DNA of 21,081 bases, taken from UBA5794 sp964196275 (lineage in GTDB: Bacteria; Actinomycetota; Acidimicrobiia; Spongiisociales; UBA5794). The position numbers and the translations under genes are program-made. The first letter of the stretch is position 1. Every line of letters starts with the position of its first letter. The stretch spans positions 1-21,081 of the forward strand of contig CAXMSN010000112.1 in assembly GCA_964196275.1 (NCBI GenBank), given 5' to 3'. This document shows, piece after piece, positions 7,520 to 14,776 of this stretch. Below the pieces are notes generated by a model. It had not been told where the DNA came from. It did not search any database and saw only the letters and a program-made list of their open reading frames with translations.

Positions 7520-7593
7520 CGGGACGTGGCGCAGCTTGGTAGCGCGCATCGTTCGGGACGATGAGGTCGACGGTTCAAATCCGTCCGTCCCGA
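7520..7593 (+). tRNA. tRNA-Pro(CGG)
   Basis: A full cloverleaf folds by hand. The 7-bp acceptor stem CGGGACG pairs with CGTCCCG (7586-7592), and A7593 is the discriminator base. The D arm has GCGC/GCGC around AGCTTGGTA. The anticodon stem CATCG/CGATG encloses the loop TTCGGGA, giving anticodon CGG at 7554-7556, which reads proline CCG codons. The T arm GACGG/CCGTC encloses TTCAAAT. The 3' CCA is not encoded. It lies between the corC-like gene and a terminator. Confidence 0.97.
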
Positions 7594-7597
7594 CTAC

Positions 7598-7627
7598 AAA
7601 GCCCCTTCGCATCAGCGGAGGGGCTTT
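7598..7627 (+). terminator. Intrinsic terminator after tRNA-Pro, possibly bidirectional
   Basis: AAAGCCCCT and AGGGGCTTT form a 9-bp stem, extended by a G-T pair and CGC/GCG around an ATCA loop. The T tract is short (TTT). Because the outer stem is A-rich on one side and T-rich on the other, it could also stop minus-strand transcripts from the oxidoreductase gene ending at 7666. Confidence 0.8.
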
Positions 7628-7665
7628 CGCTATTCGGGAGGCGCAGTCGAATTCCACCGCGGCAC

Positions 7666-8043
7666 CTATGCGCGGACATCCATCTGCAGGTATTCGGTCA
7701 CCTTGAGGAAGTTGGGTGGGTCCTTGGTCTTGGGTGGAAGCAGTTGCCACGCCTCTTGTTTCGAGATGAGCTTCGGGGATTCAAGGTCGAACCGATCACC
7801 ATCGACTGCCACCGTCGCGGTTCCCGAGGCCAGCACGTTCGGCACCCAATCCGACTCGGATTCGTACACGAGAAAAAAGACGAAGCCGCCAGCGACACGG
7901 TGAGCACCAAGCGGCGTCCGATACGTTTCGCCGGACGACCTACCAACGTGCGTCAGCACTGGTCGGACACCTCGATCGAGTTCTGGGGGGGTGAATACCC
8001 GCTTGTTGATCAGTGAGATGAACCTAGGAAGAGCCAAAGTCAA
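7666..8043 (-). CDS. Ddn-like deazaflavin (F420)-dependent oxidoreductase
   Basis: This 125-residue protein has the split beta-barrel signature of the FDOR-B/Ddn family: LPRFISLINKRVF at the N-terminus, then VLTHVGRSSGETYRTPLGAH, the conserved T-x-G-R-x-S-G...R-x-P-L motif of F420-binding Ddn-type enzymes. It also has a central VAVDGDRFDLESP strand pair. Members reduce diverse quinones, nitroimidazoles or enones with reduced F420. The physiological substrate cannot be inferred. The start codon is TTG at 8043, giving the family's usual N-terminus; no ATG occurs nearby and no good ribosome-binding site is visible. It begins 8 nt after the enoyl-CoA hydratase stop, so co-transcription is likely. 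Confidence 0.82.
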   Translation of the reverse strand: MTLALPRFISLINKRVFTPPELDRGVRPVLTHVGRSSGETYRTPLGAHRVAGGFVFFLVYESESDWVPNVLASGTATVAVDGDRFDLESPKLISKQEAWQLLPPKTKDPPNFLKVTEYLQMDVRA

Positions 8044-8051
8044 CTATCGGT

Positions 8052-8843
8052 CTACTCACCGGTGAACGTTGGACGTCGCTTCTCTATGAACGCGGTGACG
8101 CCTTCGTAGAAGTCCGTGGTCTCGCCCGCTGCCATGATGCCTTGGCCCTCTGCCTTCATCTGGGCAACAGGATCGTTCTTGAGAGATGAACGGAGGAGAT
8201 GGCGCGACCGCACATAAGCACGCGTCGGTCCGCGGGCGAGTTTCTGGGCGATTGCCGATACCTCGGACTCGAACTCGTCAGCAGCTACCGCTTTGTTGAT
8301 CAAACCAAGGCTGACCGCCTCCCTCGCCGTCACCCGCCGGTTGGTCAGGATCATGTCCATTGCAACCCGCGTGCCAACCAGCCTCGGAAGGAAGTAGGTG
8401 CTCGACCCGTCTGGTGACACGCCGATCCCGGTGTACGCCATGGTGAAGATCGCATCATCGACTGCGACAGCGAGGTCGGTTGCCATTGCGACACCCATCC
8501 CTGCGCCTGCGACGACACCGTTGATCGCCGCGACGGTCGGAAACGGCAGATCGAGCAGAACCTGGACTGCACCGTGGAGTCCTTCGATGACCGCTGCCAT
8601 CACGTCGGCTGGGTCATCCCTGTTGTCGTAGAACGACTGAACATCGCCACCGGCACAGAACCCACGGCCCGTTCCCGTCAGCACGAGCACACGAACCGAG
8701 GAATCCTGAGAGAGGTCGGTAAGGGCGTCCCGAAGCTGATTCGCCATCTCGACTGACAAGGCATTCAAGGACGTAGGGTCGTTCAGCCGTACCGTCGCGA
8801 CGCCATCGGTATTCGTGACAACCATCATCGATTCATCTGCCAT
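8052..8843 (-). CDS. Enoyl-CoA hydratase/isomerase family protein (PaaG-like)
   Basis: A 263-residue crotonase-fold enzyme. The oxyanion-hole segments are GRGFCAGGDVQSF (about 60-72) and INGVVAGAGMGVAMATDLAV (about 108-127). The active-site loop reads GIGVSPDGSSTYFLPRLVG, with Asp where classical hydratases have a catalytic glutamate; this Asp arrangement is typical of PaaG-like isomerases. I therefore favour an isomerase or another acyl-CoA activity over simple hydration, but the substrate is unknown. The start is well supported: AGGAGG at 8848-8853 lies 4 nt before ATG 8843. The gene follows asd by 39 nt on the same strand and has no clear TANNNT hexamer of its own. Confidence 0.88.
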   Translation of the reverse strand: MADESMMVVTNTDGVATVRLNDPTSLNALSVEMANQLRDALTDLSQDSSVRVLVLTGTGRGFCAGGDVQSFYDNRDDPADVMAAVIEGLHGAVQVLLDLPFPTVAAINGVVAGAGMGVAMATDLAVAVDDAIFTMAYTGIGVSPDGSSTYFLPRLVGTRVAMDMILTNRRVTAREAVSLGLINKAVAADEFESEVSAIAQKLARGPTRAYVRSRHLLRSSLKNDPVAQMKAEGQGIMAAGETTDFYEGVTAFIEKRRPTFTGE

Positions 8844-8847
8844 GCAT

Positions 8848-8853
8848 CCTCCT
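8848..8853 (-). promoter_or_regulatory. Strong Shine-Dalgarno (AGGAGG) of the enoyl-CoA hydratase gene
   Basis: A perfect AGGAGG with a 4-nt spacer to ATG 8843. It contrasts with the SD-less leaderless genes elsewhere and fixes the start. Confidence 0.8.
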
Positions 8854-8882
8854 AGGACCTTCGCCTCGACCCTAGCGGCGGG

Positions 8883-9911
8883 TCAGTCGAGCAAGAGTTC
8901 CGCCAACTCGACGGCGTTGAGCGCAGCCCCCTTGCGCAAGTTGTCGCCGATCGCAAACAGGCTTATCCCTCCGCGATCGCCCACGGTTTCACGCAACCTG
9001 CCAATCAGAACGTCGTCGATTCCGGTCGAATCGAGGGGTGTCGGTACTCTTCGGTCGTCCCAGAGTTGGGCACCGGGAGCGTCGCCGAGGACCGCGACAG
9101 CCTCGTCAAGGTCGACCGGGCGGTCGAACCACATGGTCGCGGCGATCCCGTGCCCGACCATCACAGGGACTCGAACGCATGTGGGCTCGATGGCGATCTC
9201 CTCGCGGTCAAGGATCTTCCTGGTTTCGTACACCAGTTTCCATTCTTCATCGGTGTAGCCACCCTCAACGATGGAACCGGCGAGAGGTACGACGTTGTAT
9301 CCGATGGGCCTGGCGTACAGCCCATCTGCAGGCTCCTCCCACGAGCCAGAGATGAGCGCACCTGGATCCGCGCCAAAGTGCGCGATCTCTTCCGAAAGGC
9401 TCACGATGCCCGTCTGGCCGGAACCGGAAACGCTCTGGTAGGTGGACGCGAACATCGTCCTAAGGCCTGCAGCGTCGTGGAGCGGTCCCGCAGCCATCAT
9501 CAGTGCCATGGTCGTGCAATTCGGGTTGGCGACGATGCCTGAATGCTCCTTGATCGCCGAGTCGTTGACCTTGGCGACGACGAGAGGGACATCCTCCTGC
9601 ATCCGGAACGCAGAGGAATTGTCGATGACGGTGGCGCCAGCCGCTACGAACTGCGGAGCGAAGTCCAGGGATCGCGCTCCTCCCGCGGAGAAGAGAGCGA
9701 TGTCGATGTCCGAAGGATCCGCAGTCGCAAGATCCTCGACGACGACCTCCCCCCACTTCGTCTGAACCGCTGTGCCCGCGCTCCGGGATGACGCCATCAT
9801 CCTGAGACCATTCACCGGGAATCCCCGTTCCTCGAGAATCGAGAGCATCGTGGTCCCTACGGCGCCCGTGGCACCAACGATCGCCACGCGGGGAGCATCG
9901 AACGTCTTCAT
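8883..9911 (-). CDS. asd: Aspartate-semialdehyde dehydrogenase
   Basis: This 342-residue enzyme reduces aspartyl phosphate to aspartate semialdehyde with NADPH, the branch point to lysine/diaminopimelate, threonine and methionine. The N-terminal Rossmann motif is VAIVGATGAVGTTML (residues 9-23), and FSAGGARS follows. The catalytic cysteine is C132 in GIVANPNCTTMALM, STYQSVSGSGQTG is a substrate-binding loop, and H254 in RVPVMVGHG is the likely catalytic histidine. ATG 9911 shares one base with the lysC stop (TGATG) and has GGAG 6 nt upstream within lysC, so it is translationally coupled as the second gene of a lysC-asd operon. Longer in-frame starts only extend into lysC. Confidence 0.97.
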   Translation of the reverse strand: MKTFDAPRVAIVGATGAVGTTMLSILEERGFPVNGLRMMASSRSAGTAVQTKWGEVVVEDLATADPSDIDIALFSAGGARSLDFAPQFVAAGATVIDNSSAFRMQEDVPLVVAKVNDSAIKEHSGIVANPNCTTMALMMAAGPLHDAAGLRTMFASTYQSVSGSGQTGIVSLSEEIAHFGADPGALISGSWEEPADGLYARPIGYNVVPLAGSIVEGGYTDEEWKLVYETRKILDREEIAIEPTCVRVPVMVGHGIAATMWFDRPVDLDEAVAVLGDAPGAQLWDDRRVPTPLDSTGIDDVLIGRLRETVGDRGGISLFAIGDNLRKGAALNAVELAELLLD

Positions 9912-10396
9912 CAGCCAGCTTCTCCATCGAGTCCGAACCCAGTATGGAGAGCCCTCACCGCTGCGCCAACTTGGTCGCCTCTCACGACGCACGAGATCCG
10001 GATCGGAGACGTCGAGATCATCTCGATGTTGATCCCGTTATCCGCCAGGATCCTGAACATGCGTGCCGCAACTCCAGACTCGGTCTTCATCCCGATGCCG
10101 ACAACGGTGACCTTCGCTATCTCCTCATCCACCGTCACGCCGCCTGCCCCAACGGCTTCGGCCACTGCCTGCGAAACAGCTAACGCCGTGTCGAGCACCG
10201 CGATCGGGACGGTGAAGCTGATATCGGTTGAGCCATCGTGCGAGACGTTCTGGACGATCATGTCGATGTTCAGACCCTCGGCGGCGAGCGGTTCGAACAG
10301 GCTTGCTGCGACACCAGGCGTGTCCGGCACGCGGTACACGGTGAGCTTCGCCTCCGAGGCATCGTGGGCAATCCCACGGACAACTGCTTGTTCCAT
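9911..10396 (-). CDS. Aspartate kinase beta subunit from internal in-frame start
   Basis: At lysC residue 246 an in-frame ATG (10396) is preceded by AAGGAGGA at 10401-10408 with a 4-nt spacer, one of the best ribosome-binding sites in the window and placed inside a coding sequence. The resulting 161-residue product starts MEQAVVRGIAHDASEAKLTV and contains just the two ACT domains. Corynebacterium and Bacillus aspartate kinases are known to be alpha2-beta2 enzymes whose beta chain comes from an equivalent internal start (in Corynebacterium MEEAVLTGVATD). Production here is inferred from that parallel and the SD. Confidence 0.72.
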   Translation of the reverse strand: MEQAVVRGIAHDASEAKLTVYRVPDTPGVAASLFEPLAAEGLNIDMIVQNVSHDGSTDISFTVPIAVLDTALAVSQAVAEAVGAGGVTVDEEIAKVTVVGIGMKTESGVAARMFRILADNGINIEMISTSPIRISCVVRGDQVGAAVRALHTGFGLDGEAG

Positions 10397-11131
10397 CGTC
10401 TCCTCCTTGATCCATGTCCCATCGCCATCATGAAACGACGACCGCACATGGATCGGAATGTTGAACCGTCTCCCGAACTCGACCGACCTCGGCATGAGCA
10501 CACCCGCACCCGCCGAGGAGAGCACGAGCATCTCCTCATATGTGACCTCGGCGAGTTTCTCGGCACCATCGACGATCCTGGGATCTGCCGTGTACACGCC
10601 ATCCACATCGGTATAGACCTCACACCTGTCAGCTGAGAGAGCAGCGGCGAGAGCGACCGCAGTGGCATCGGATCCGCCCCTCCCCAGCGTGGTGACATCC
10701 TTCGAACTGGGATCGACGCCCTGGAAACCGGCAATGATCGCGACCTTCTTCTCTTCGATCGCCTCGCGCACCCTGTCAGCGCGGATGTCCACGATCTCAG
10801 CTTGGCCGTGTCGGCCCGTCGTGAGGATTCCTGCCTGTGAACCTGTCAGGCTTGTCGCCGACACACCGAGATCCTGAATGGCCATTGCCACGAGCGACAT
10901 CGTGACCCGCTCCCCGGCTGTGAGGAGCATGTCCAACTCCCTCGGGTGGGACCGGCCTGATACCTCACTCGCAAGTTCGAGGAGTTCGTCCGTCCCCCTG
11001 CCCATCGCACTGACCACCGCCACGACGCTGTTTCCAGCGCTGTACGTGTCCACGATGCGCTGAGCGACGCTTCTTATCCGGTGGGCGTTCGAGACAGAGG
11101 TTCCACCGTACTTCTGTACTACCAGTGCCAT
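9911..11131 (-). CDS. lysC: Aspartate kinase
   Basis: This 406-residue kinase phosphorylates aspartate in the first step of the aspartate pathway. The N-terminus MALVVQKYGGTSV is the family signature. Further landmarks are SLTGSQAGILTTG, the TLGRGGSDATAVALAAAL loop, and MPRSVEFGRRFNIPIHVRSSF at the end of the catalytic domain. Two ACT domains follow (from about residue 262 and about 340), the site of allosteric feedback by lysine/threonine in relatives. The ATG at 11131 is fixed by the KYGGTS motif. TACAAT lies 8 nt upstream, close to the leaderless spacing. An internal start at residue 246 probably yields a separate regulatory subunit (next entry). It is divergent from the cyclophilin lipoprotein gene. 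Confidence 0.97.
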   Translation of the reverse strand: MALVVQKYGGTSVSNAHRIRSVAQRIVDTYSAGNSVVAVVSAMGRGTDELLELASEVSGRSHPRELDMLLTAGERVTMSLVAMAIQDLGVSATSLTGSQAGILTTGRHGQAEIVDIRADRVREAIEEKKVAIIAGFQGVDPSSKDVTTLGRGGSDATAVALAAALSADRCEVYTDVDGVYTADPRIVDGAEKLAEVTYEEMLVLSSAGAGVLMPRSVEFGRRFNIPIHVRSSFHDGDGTWIKEETMEQAVVRGIAHDASEAKLTVYRVPDTPGVAASLFEPLAAEGLNIDMIVQNVSHDGSTDISFTVPIAVLDTALAVSQAVAEAVGAGGVTVDEEIAKVTVVGIGMKTESGVAARMFRILADNGINIEMISTSPIRISCVVRGDQVGAAVRALHTGFGLDGEAG

Positions 11132-11139
11132 GGCTCGCG

Positions 11140-11145
11140 ATTGTA
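11140..11145 (-). promoter_or_regulatory. Putative -10 element of lysC-asd
   Basis: TACAAT on the minus strand, 8 nt before ATG 11131. The lysC/cyclophilin gap is only 47 bp, so this element overlaps the expected -35 region of the divergent promoter. Confidence 0.45.
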
Positions 11146-11166
11146 GGTGTAGCTGGCAAGGACCAA

Positions 11167-11172
11167 TACTCT
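11167..11172 (+). promoter_or_regulatory. Putative -10 element of the cyclophilin lipoprotein gene
   Basis: TACTCT, 6 nt before ATG 11179. It supports 11179 over the longer in-frame start at 11125, which would overlap lysC and mask the signal peptide. Confidence 0.55.
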
Positions 11173-11178
11173 CGCTCA

Positions 11179-11958
11179 ATGCGAACCAGAACAATCTTCA
11201 CCGTCATTGCAGCGATCTCGATCGTCGCGGCCGGATGTTCTTCTGACGATGGAACGGCCACAACCACCAGTCTTTCGGCCCCGACAACGGTTGCACAAAC
11301 GACGGCACCGACGACGGCACAAGCAACGACACCGACGACCGTCGCACAGCCCACGGGACTTCCACCTACGTCGTACTCCGAGTTCAGGCAGCAGGCTGCA
11401 ACCTGCGGAGCGGACACGCCAGCTGAGGCGGCCGAAATGACGTTCACCGAAGCCGGAGATGCCGATGTCGCCGGACAGACAACGATCACACTGAACACCT
11501 CGTGCGGTCCGATCACCATCGTCGTGGACTCAGACGCTGCTGAGGAAACGGTGAATTCGTTCATCTTCCTTGCGGAACAGGGCTACTTCGACGGAACGGT
11601 GTCGCACCGTGTTCTCCCAGGCTTCATGATGCAGGCGGGCGATCCGACGGCAACCGGGTACGGTGGACCCGGTTACTCCATTTCAGACGAACTCCCTTCA
11701 GATGGATTCATGTACGAACGAGGCATCGTGGCAATGGCGAACGCGGGCCCGAACACAGGTGGAAGCCAGTTCTTCATCATGTTCGGAACCGCCGACTGGC
11801 TGCCAGCGAGCTACTCGGTCTTCGGGAGGGTTGTCGACGGATACGACGCTCTCGATGCGATCGAGCAGGTTCCTCTCGGAATGAGCGCATCGGGCGGCGG
11901 TCCTCCATCCACGCCTCTCGAGACGGTCTACATAGAGTCGGTCACCGTCGAGCGGTAG
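11179..11958 (+). CDS. Cyclophilin-type peptidyl-prolyl isomerase, lipoprotein
   Basis: The product has 259 residues. The signal peptide MRTRTIFTVIAAISIVAAGC ends in a lipobox with lipidated Cys20, so the mature protein should be tethered to the outer face of the membrane. A Thr/Pro/Ala-rich spacer (about 25-60) rises above the lipid anchor. The cyclophilin domain (about 97-259) shows SHRVLPGFMMQAGDP (the catalytic Arg is in HRV), GYGGPGYSISDE, GIVAMANAGPNTGGSQFFI (active-site Gln-Phe) and FGRVVDGYDALDAI. The catalytic set looks intact. The likely role is prolyl isomerisation during folding of exported proteins. The next gene's -10-like hexamer starts in this gene's TAG stop codon. Confidence 0.92.
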   Translation: MRTRTIFTVIAAISIVAAGCSSDDGTATTTSLSAPTTVAQTTAPTTAQATTPTTVAQPTGLPPTSYSEFRQQAATCGADTPAEAAEMTFTEAGDADVAGQTTITLNTSCGPITIVVDSDAAEETVNSFIFLAEQGYFDGTVSHRVLPGFMMQAGDPTATGYGGPGYSISDELPSDGFMYERGIVAMANAGPNTGGSQFFIMFGTADWLPASYSVFGRVVDGYDALDAIEQVPLGMSASGGGPPSTPLETVYIESVTVER

Positions 11959-11961
11959 ACT
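11956..11961 (+). promoter_or_regulatory. Putative -10 element (TAGACT) built on a stop codon
   Basis: TAGACT begins with the TAG stop of the cyclophilin gene and ends 6 nt before ATG 11968. It is the same spacing as at the other leaderless starts. Confidence 0.5.
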
Positions 11962-11967
11962 GGGGTC

Positions 11968-12135
11968 ATGGCGACCGACAAACGAGATCGGCAGAGGGTC
12001 AACAAGGACCTCAAGCGGGCTGAAGAGGCCAAGACGGCCAAGAAGTCTCACCGGTACAGCGTGATCAAGAAGTACCTCTGGTATACGGTTCTCTTCGCAA
12101 TGGCGATCATCGCGATGAAGGCCTTCTTGGGCTGA
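11968..12135 (+). CDS. Small single-pass membrane protein (55 aa), unknown function
   Basis: The 55 codons give a very basic, Lys/Arg-rich N-terminal half (MATDKRDRQRVNKDLKRAEE, then KTAKKSHR) followed by one hydrophobic segment, YLWYTVLFAMAIIAMKAF (about 37-53). The positive-inside rule predicts a cytoplasmic N-terminus. I do not recognise the family. That it is a real gene is supported by a TAGACT hexamer 6 nt before the ATG, a clean fit between the cyclophilin stop (9 nt upstream) and the PHP gene (3 nt downstream), and a sensible soluble-then-membrane composition. It is short enough to be missed by automatic calls. It is probably co-transcribed with the PHP phosphoesterase. Confidence 0.72.
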   Translation: MATDKRDRQRVNKDLKRAEEAKTAKKSHRYSVIKKYLWYTVLFAMAIIAMKAFLG

Positions 12136-12138
12136 CAG

Positions 12139-12981
12139 ATGGCGGTCGACCTTCACCTGCATTCGTCTTGTTCTGACGGAACGGACACGCCAGCCCAGAT
12201 CGTGGAACTCGCCGCCGCTGAGCACATGAGGTGCATCGCGCTCACTGACCACGACAACCTCGATGGCATCGACGAGGCCAGGCTGGCATCTGAGGCTGCG
12301 GGCATCGGTTTCATCCCCGGCATCGAACTCTCGGTCGATAACGACGGGGCCAAGATGCACATGCTCGTCTACTTCCTCGAGCCTCGAAGCGGTCCGCTAC
12401 AGGATCGGCTCGCCGCGCTGCGACAAGGTAGGGATCGACGCAATGTGGCGATCATCGAGAAACTGAACCAGCTGGGGTACGAGATCACCGCCGATGATGT
12501 CGCCAAACATGCGCACGGGCGATCGGTGGGGAGGCCCCACATCGCGGACGCGCTCGTGGAGAAGGGCGTGGTCGCGACAAGGAACGATGCCTTCGATGGG
12601 CTTCTCAGCGACGGAGGTGTCGCCTACGTCGAGCGAGATCGGCTCACGGCCCTCGATGCGATCAGTCTTGCCCGAGAGTCCAACGCTGTTCCGGTAATCG
12701 CACATCCGACAACGATCGGGTTGAGCAGCGCAGAAGCAGGCCCGACGTTCCGATCGCTCGCAGACCACGGTCTCGGAGGCATCGAGGCACACCACCCAAA
12801 GCACAGCCTGCCTTTGAGGGCGAAATTCGAGGAGATCGCATCCGATCTCAACATCGCGGCAACGGGTGGATCGGATTATCACGGTGCGGGTGTGCGCGAG
12901 TTCAGGGTCGGCAAGGGCACCGGAGACCTCCTGGTTCCCGACCGTGCCGTCGACCAGTTACGGGATCAGCTCAACCGATAA
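12139..12981 (+). CDS. PHP domain phosphoesterase (RNase AM/TrpH-like)
   Basis: This 280-residue metal-dependent phosphoesterase has the PHP metal-binding motifs in order: DLHLHSSCSDGTD (residues 4-16), ALTDHDN, PGIELS, KMHMLVYF, VIAHP and GGSDYHG. The arrangement and length match the YciV/TrpH group, whose E. coli member hydrolyses 3',5'-nucleoside bisphosphates and trims RNA 5' ends (RNase AM). Substrate assignment is by family only. The start follows the small membrane protein stop after 3 nt, without a Shine-Dalgarno, so translation is probably coupled. The stop codon lies just upstream of the histidine kinase leader. Confidence 0.9.
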   Translation: MAVDLHLHSSCSDGTDTPAQIVELAAAEHMRCIALTDHDNLDGIDEARLASEAAGIGFIPGIELSVDNDGAKMHMLVYFLEPRSGPLQDRLAALRQGRDRRNVAIIEKLNQLGYEITADDVAKHAHGRSVGRPHIADALVEKGVVATRNDAFDGLLSDGGVAYVERDRLTALDAISLARESNAVPVIAHPTTIGLSSAEAGPTFRSLADHGLGGIEAHHPKHSLPLRAKFEEIASDLNIAATGGSDYHGAGVREFRVGKGTGDLLVPDRAVDQLRDQLNR

Positions 12982-13020
12982 CGCTTCATGGCACGGCTTC
13001 GTGCACCGATATACGGGGAC

Positions 13021-13027
13021 GAAGGAG
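13021..13027 (+). promoter_or_regulatory. Shine-Dalgarno of the histidine kinase gene
   Basis: GAAGGAG with a 5-nt spacer to ATG 13033. It decides the start over the in-frame ATG at 12988, which has neither SD nor TANNNT spacing. Confidence 0.65.
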
Positions 13028-13032
13028 TGTTG

Positions 13033-14331
13033 ATGTTTCAACTTCCAAAACGCGCACCTATCTCATATGAGGACATGCGGCGCCCATTCAACCTGCTCCG
13101 CATGTCGGGAGCGCTCATATTCGTTGGTGCCGCAGCAGTCGGATCCATCCAGACAGGCGATGCCACCGCTCTGGTATTGACGATCCCCGCTCTCTTCGTG
13201 GTCGGCGACTCGACATTTCGCCTCAGAACGGACGCACCTGCCTTCCCCGGCCTGATGGTCGACGCCACAGCCCTGTTCGCTGCTCTCGCCCTAAGAGGCA
13301 CATCGACGCCAACGAGTGCCGTCGTCATGATGTATCTCCTGGTGGCGTCGGCCCTGCTTCTGCCGATGGCCCAGGCGGCGTTCGTCGTTGCCTATTCATT
13401 CGTCCTGTGGATTCTCCTGAGCATCGTTGGTTCATCCGCAACAGACGGGCCCTTCGGGATGATCGAGCGCGCCGGTTTTGGTGTCGGATTCGACCGAGTG
13501 ATGGTCTCCGTGATGATCATCTCTGTAGCGGTCGTCATGCTCGGGGCAATCAACGCCCTTCTTCGCGCACAGGATCAGCAAACAGAGGCACTCGCGCAAG
13601 AGAGGCGAGCCGTAGAGCTCAAGAACGAGTTCGTCTCGATGGTGAGCCACGAACTCCGCACACCCCTCACCGGGATCGCTGGTTTCACCGACACACTGAG
13701 CGACACATGGGAGAGCCTTCCCACCTCTGAGGTGGACGAGTTCCTGTCGATCATGAGGCGCGAGACCGACCACCTCACCAATCTTGTCGAGGACATCCTT
13801 GTGATCCCACGTCTTGAGGCTGGCCATCTGCGACTCGACCCATCCATCATCGATATCGCGATCGAGACCCGTGCGGTCGTTGCGATGATCCGCTCTGAGT
13901 CCGGCGAGTTCTCCGTGTCGATTCCCTCAGGGGTGATGGTGTACGCGGACAAGACTCGCCTGAGGCAGATCCTTCGCAATCTTCTGGAGAACGCTGACAA
14001 GTACGGCGGAGATCAGGTACTCATCGAGGGAGAACTCACTGGCCCCGGTCAGTACACAGTCTCGGTTTCGGACAACGGGACCGGGATCGGCGAGGACAGC
14101 CAGGAGCGCATCTTCCAACACTTCGAGCAGCTCTCAACAGGAGATGCCAGACAGGAACAGGGAGTCGGACTCGGCCTTCCGATCGCCAGGAAGCTCGCTC
14201 GTGCCATGGGCGGCGACCTCTGGTACGAGGACAGGTTCCCGATGGGTTCGAACTTCAAGTTCATCGTGACACTCGCCAGCAGTCAGCACGCGGAAACGGC
14301 CGAATCGGTCGACGCAGCAACAACCCACTGA
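13033..14331 (+). CDS. Membrane sensor histidine kinase (orphan)
   Basis: From ATG 13033 the product has 432 residues. The first ~180 residues hold about five or six hydrophobic helices with very short loops and no sizeable extracytoplasmic sensor, so it may sense within the membrane. A coiled-coil-like linker (RAQDQQTEALAQERRAVELK) leads to the H-box FVSMVSHELRTPL with phospho-acceptor His206. The ATPase has an N-box LRNLLENADKYG, a G1 box VSDNGTGIG and a G2 box GVGLGLPIARKL, all intact. No adjacent response regulator exists; the only receiver-like protein nearby is the degenerate one at 5836. An upstream in-frame ATG at 12988 would add 15 residues. Confidence 0.93.
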   Translation: MFQLPKRAPISYEDMRRPFNLLRMSGALIFVGAAAVGSIQTGDATALVLTIPALFVVGDSTFRLRTDAPAFPGLMVDATALFAALALRGTSTPTSAVVMMYLLVASALLLPMAQAAFVVAYSFVLWILLSIVGSSATDGPFGMIERAGFGVGFDRVMVSVMIISVAVVMLGAINALLRAQDQQTEALAQERRAVELKNEFVSMVSHELRTPLTGIAGFTDTLSDTWESLPTSEVDEFLSIMRRETDHLTNLVEDILVIPRLEAGHLRLDPSIIDIAIETRAVVAMIRSESGEFSVSIPSGVMVYADKTRLRQILRNLLENADKYGGDQVLIEGELTGPGQYTVSVSDNGTGIGEDSQERIFQHFEQLSTGDARQEQGVGLGLPIARKLARAMGGDLWYEDRFPMGSNFKFIVTLASSQHAETAESVDAATTH

Positions 14332-14353
14332 CGCGCATCGCTCGGGCAGCCGG

Positions 14354-14359
14354 TACCGT
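14354..14359 (+). promoter_or_regulatory. Putative -10 element of mce
   Basis: TACCGT, 6 nt before ATG 14366. Confidence 0.5.
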
Positions 14360-14365
14360 GCGCCC

Positions 14366-14776
14366 ATGCTCCCGTACAACATCCATCATGTCGCCATCGC
14401 CGTGAACGATCTCGACGCGTCGATCGCATCGTTCGCCGAGAAGTACCGACTTGAGGTGCTTTCGCGCGAGCGCATCGAGGAGCAGGGAGTCGAAGAAGCG
14501 ATGATCGCGTGTGGTGGCTCACACATCCAGTTGCTTCAGCCGCTCGACGCCATGTCACCCGTCGGACGTTTCCTGAGTCGGAACGGAGAAGGGATGCATC
14601 ACATCGCCTTCGCCGTCGTCGATATCGAGGAAGCGTTGGACCATCTCAAGACCGTTGGTGTCGAACTGATCGACGAGTCCCCCCGCATCGGCGGCGGCGG
14701 CCACAAGATCGCGTTCGTGCACCCCAGGGACCTTGCGGGCACCCTGTTCGAACTGGTGGAGATCGGTAATGGCTAG
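14366..14776 (+). CDS. mce: Methylmalonyl-CoA epimerase
   Basis: The 136-residue length matches the vicinal-oxygen-chelate epimerases that interconvert (2S)- and (2R)-methylmalonyl-CoA, linking propionyl-CoA carboxylase to methylmalonyl-CoA mutase. Family landmarks are IHHVAIAVNDL (metal His near residue 8), EEQGVEEAMI, GGSHIQLLQP, MHHIAFAVVDIE (second metal His), GGGGHKIAFVHP and LFELVE (metal Glu). The downstream epsilon-like subunit of an acyl-CoA carboxylase, overlapping by 8 nt, supports a propionyl-CoA role. A thiolase next to mce is also a common actinobacterial arrangement. The start is backed by TACCGT at 6 nt. Confidence 0.92.
   Translation: MLPYNIHHVAIAVNDLDASIASFAEKYRLEVLSRERIEEQGVEEAMIACGGSHIQLLQPLDAMSPVGRFLSRNGEGMHHIAFAVVDIEEALDHLKTVGVELIDESPRIGGGGHKIAFVHPRDLAGTLFELVEIGNG

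Noticed and set aside
6619..7578. A 319-codon open frame on the minus strand
   Set aside because: It is antisense to the CNNM/CorC gene and overlaps the tRNA. The composition is rich in Arg, His and Asp with no recognisable domain; it is a GC-rich shadow frame.
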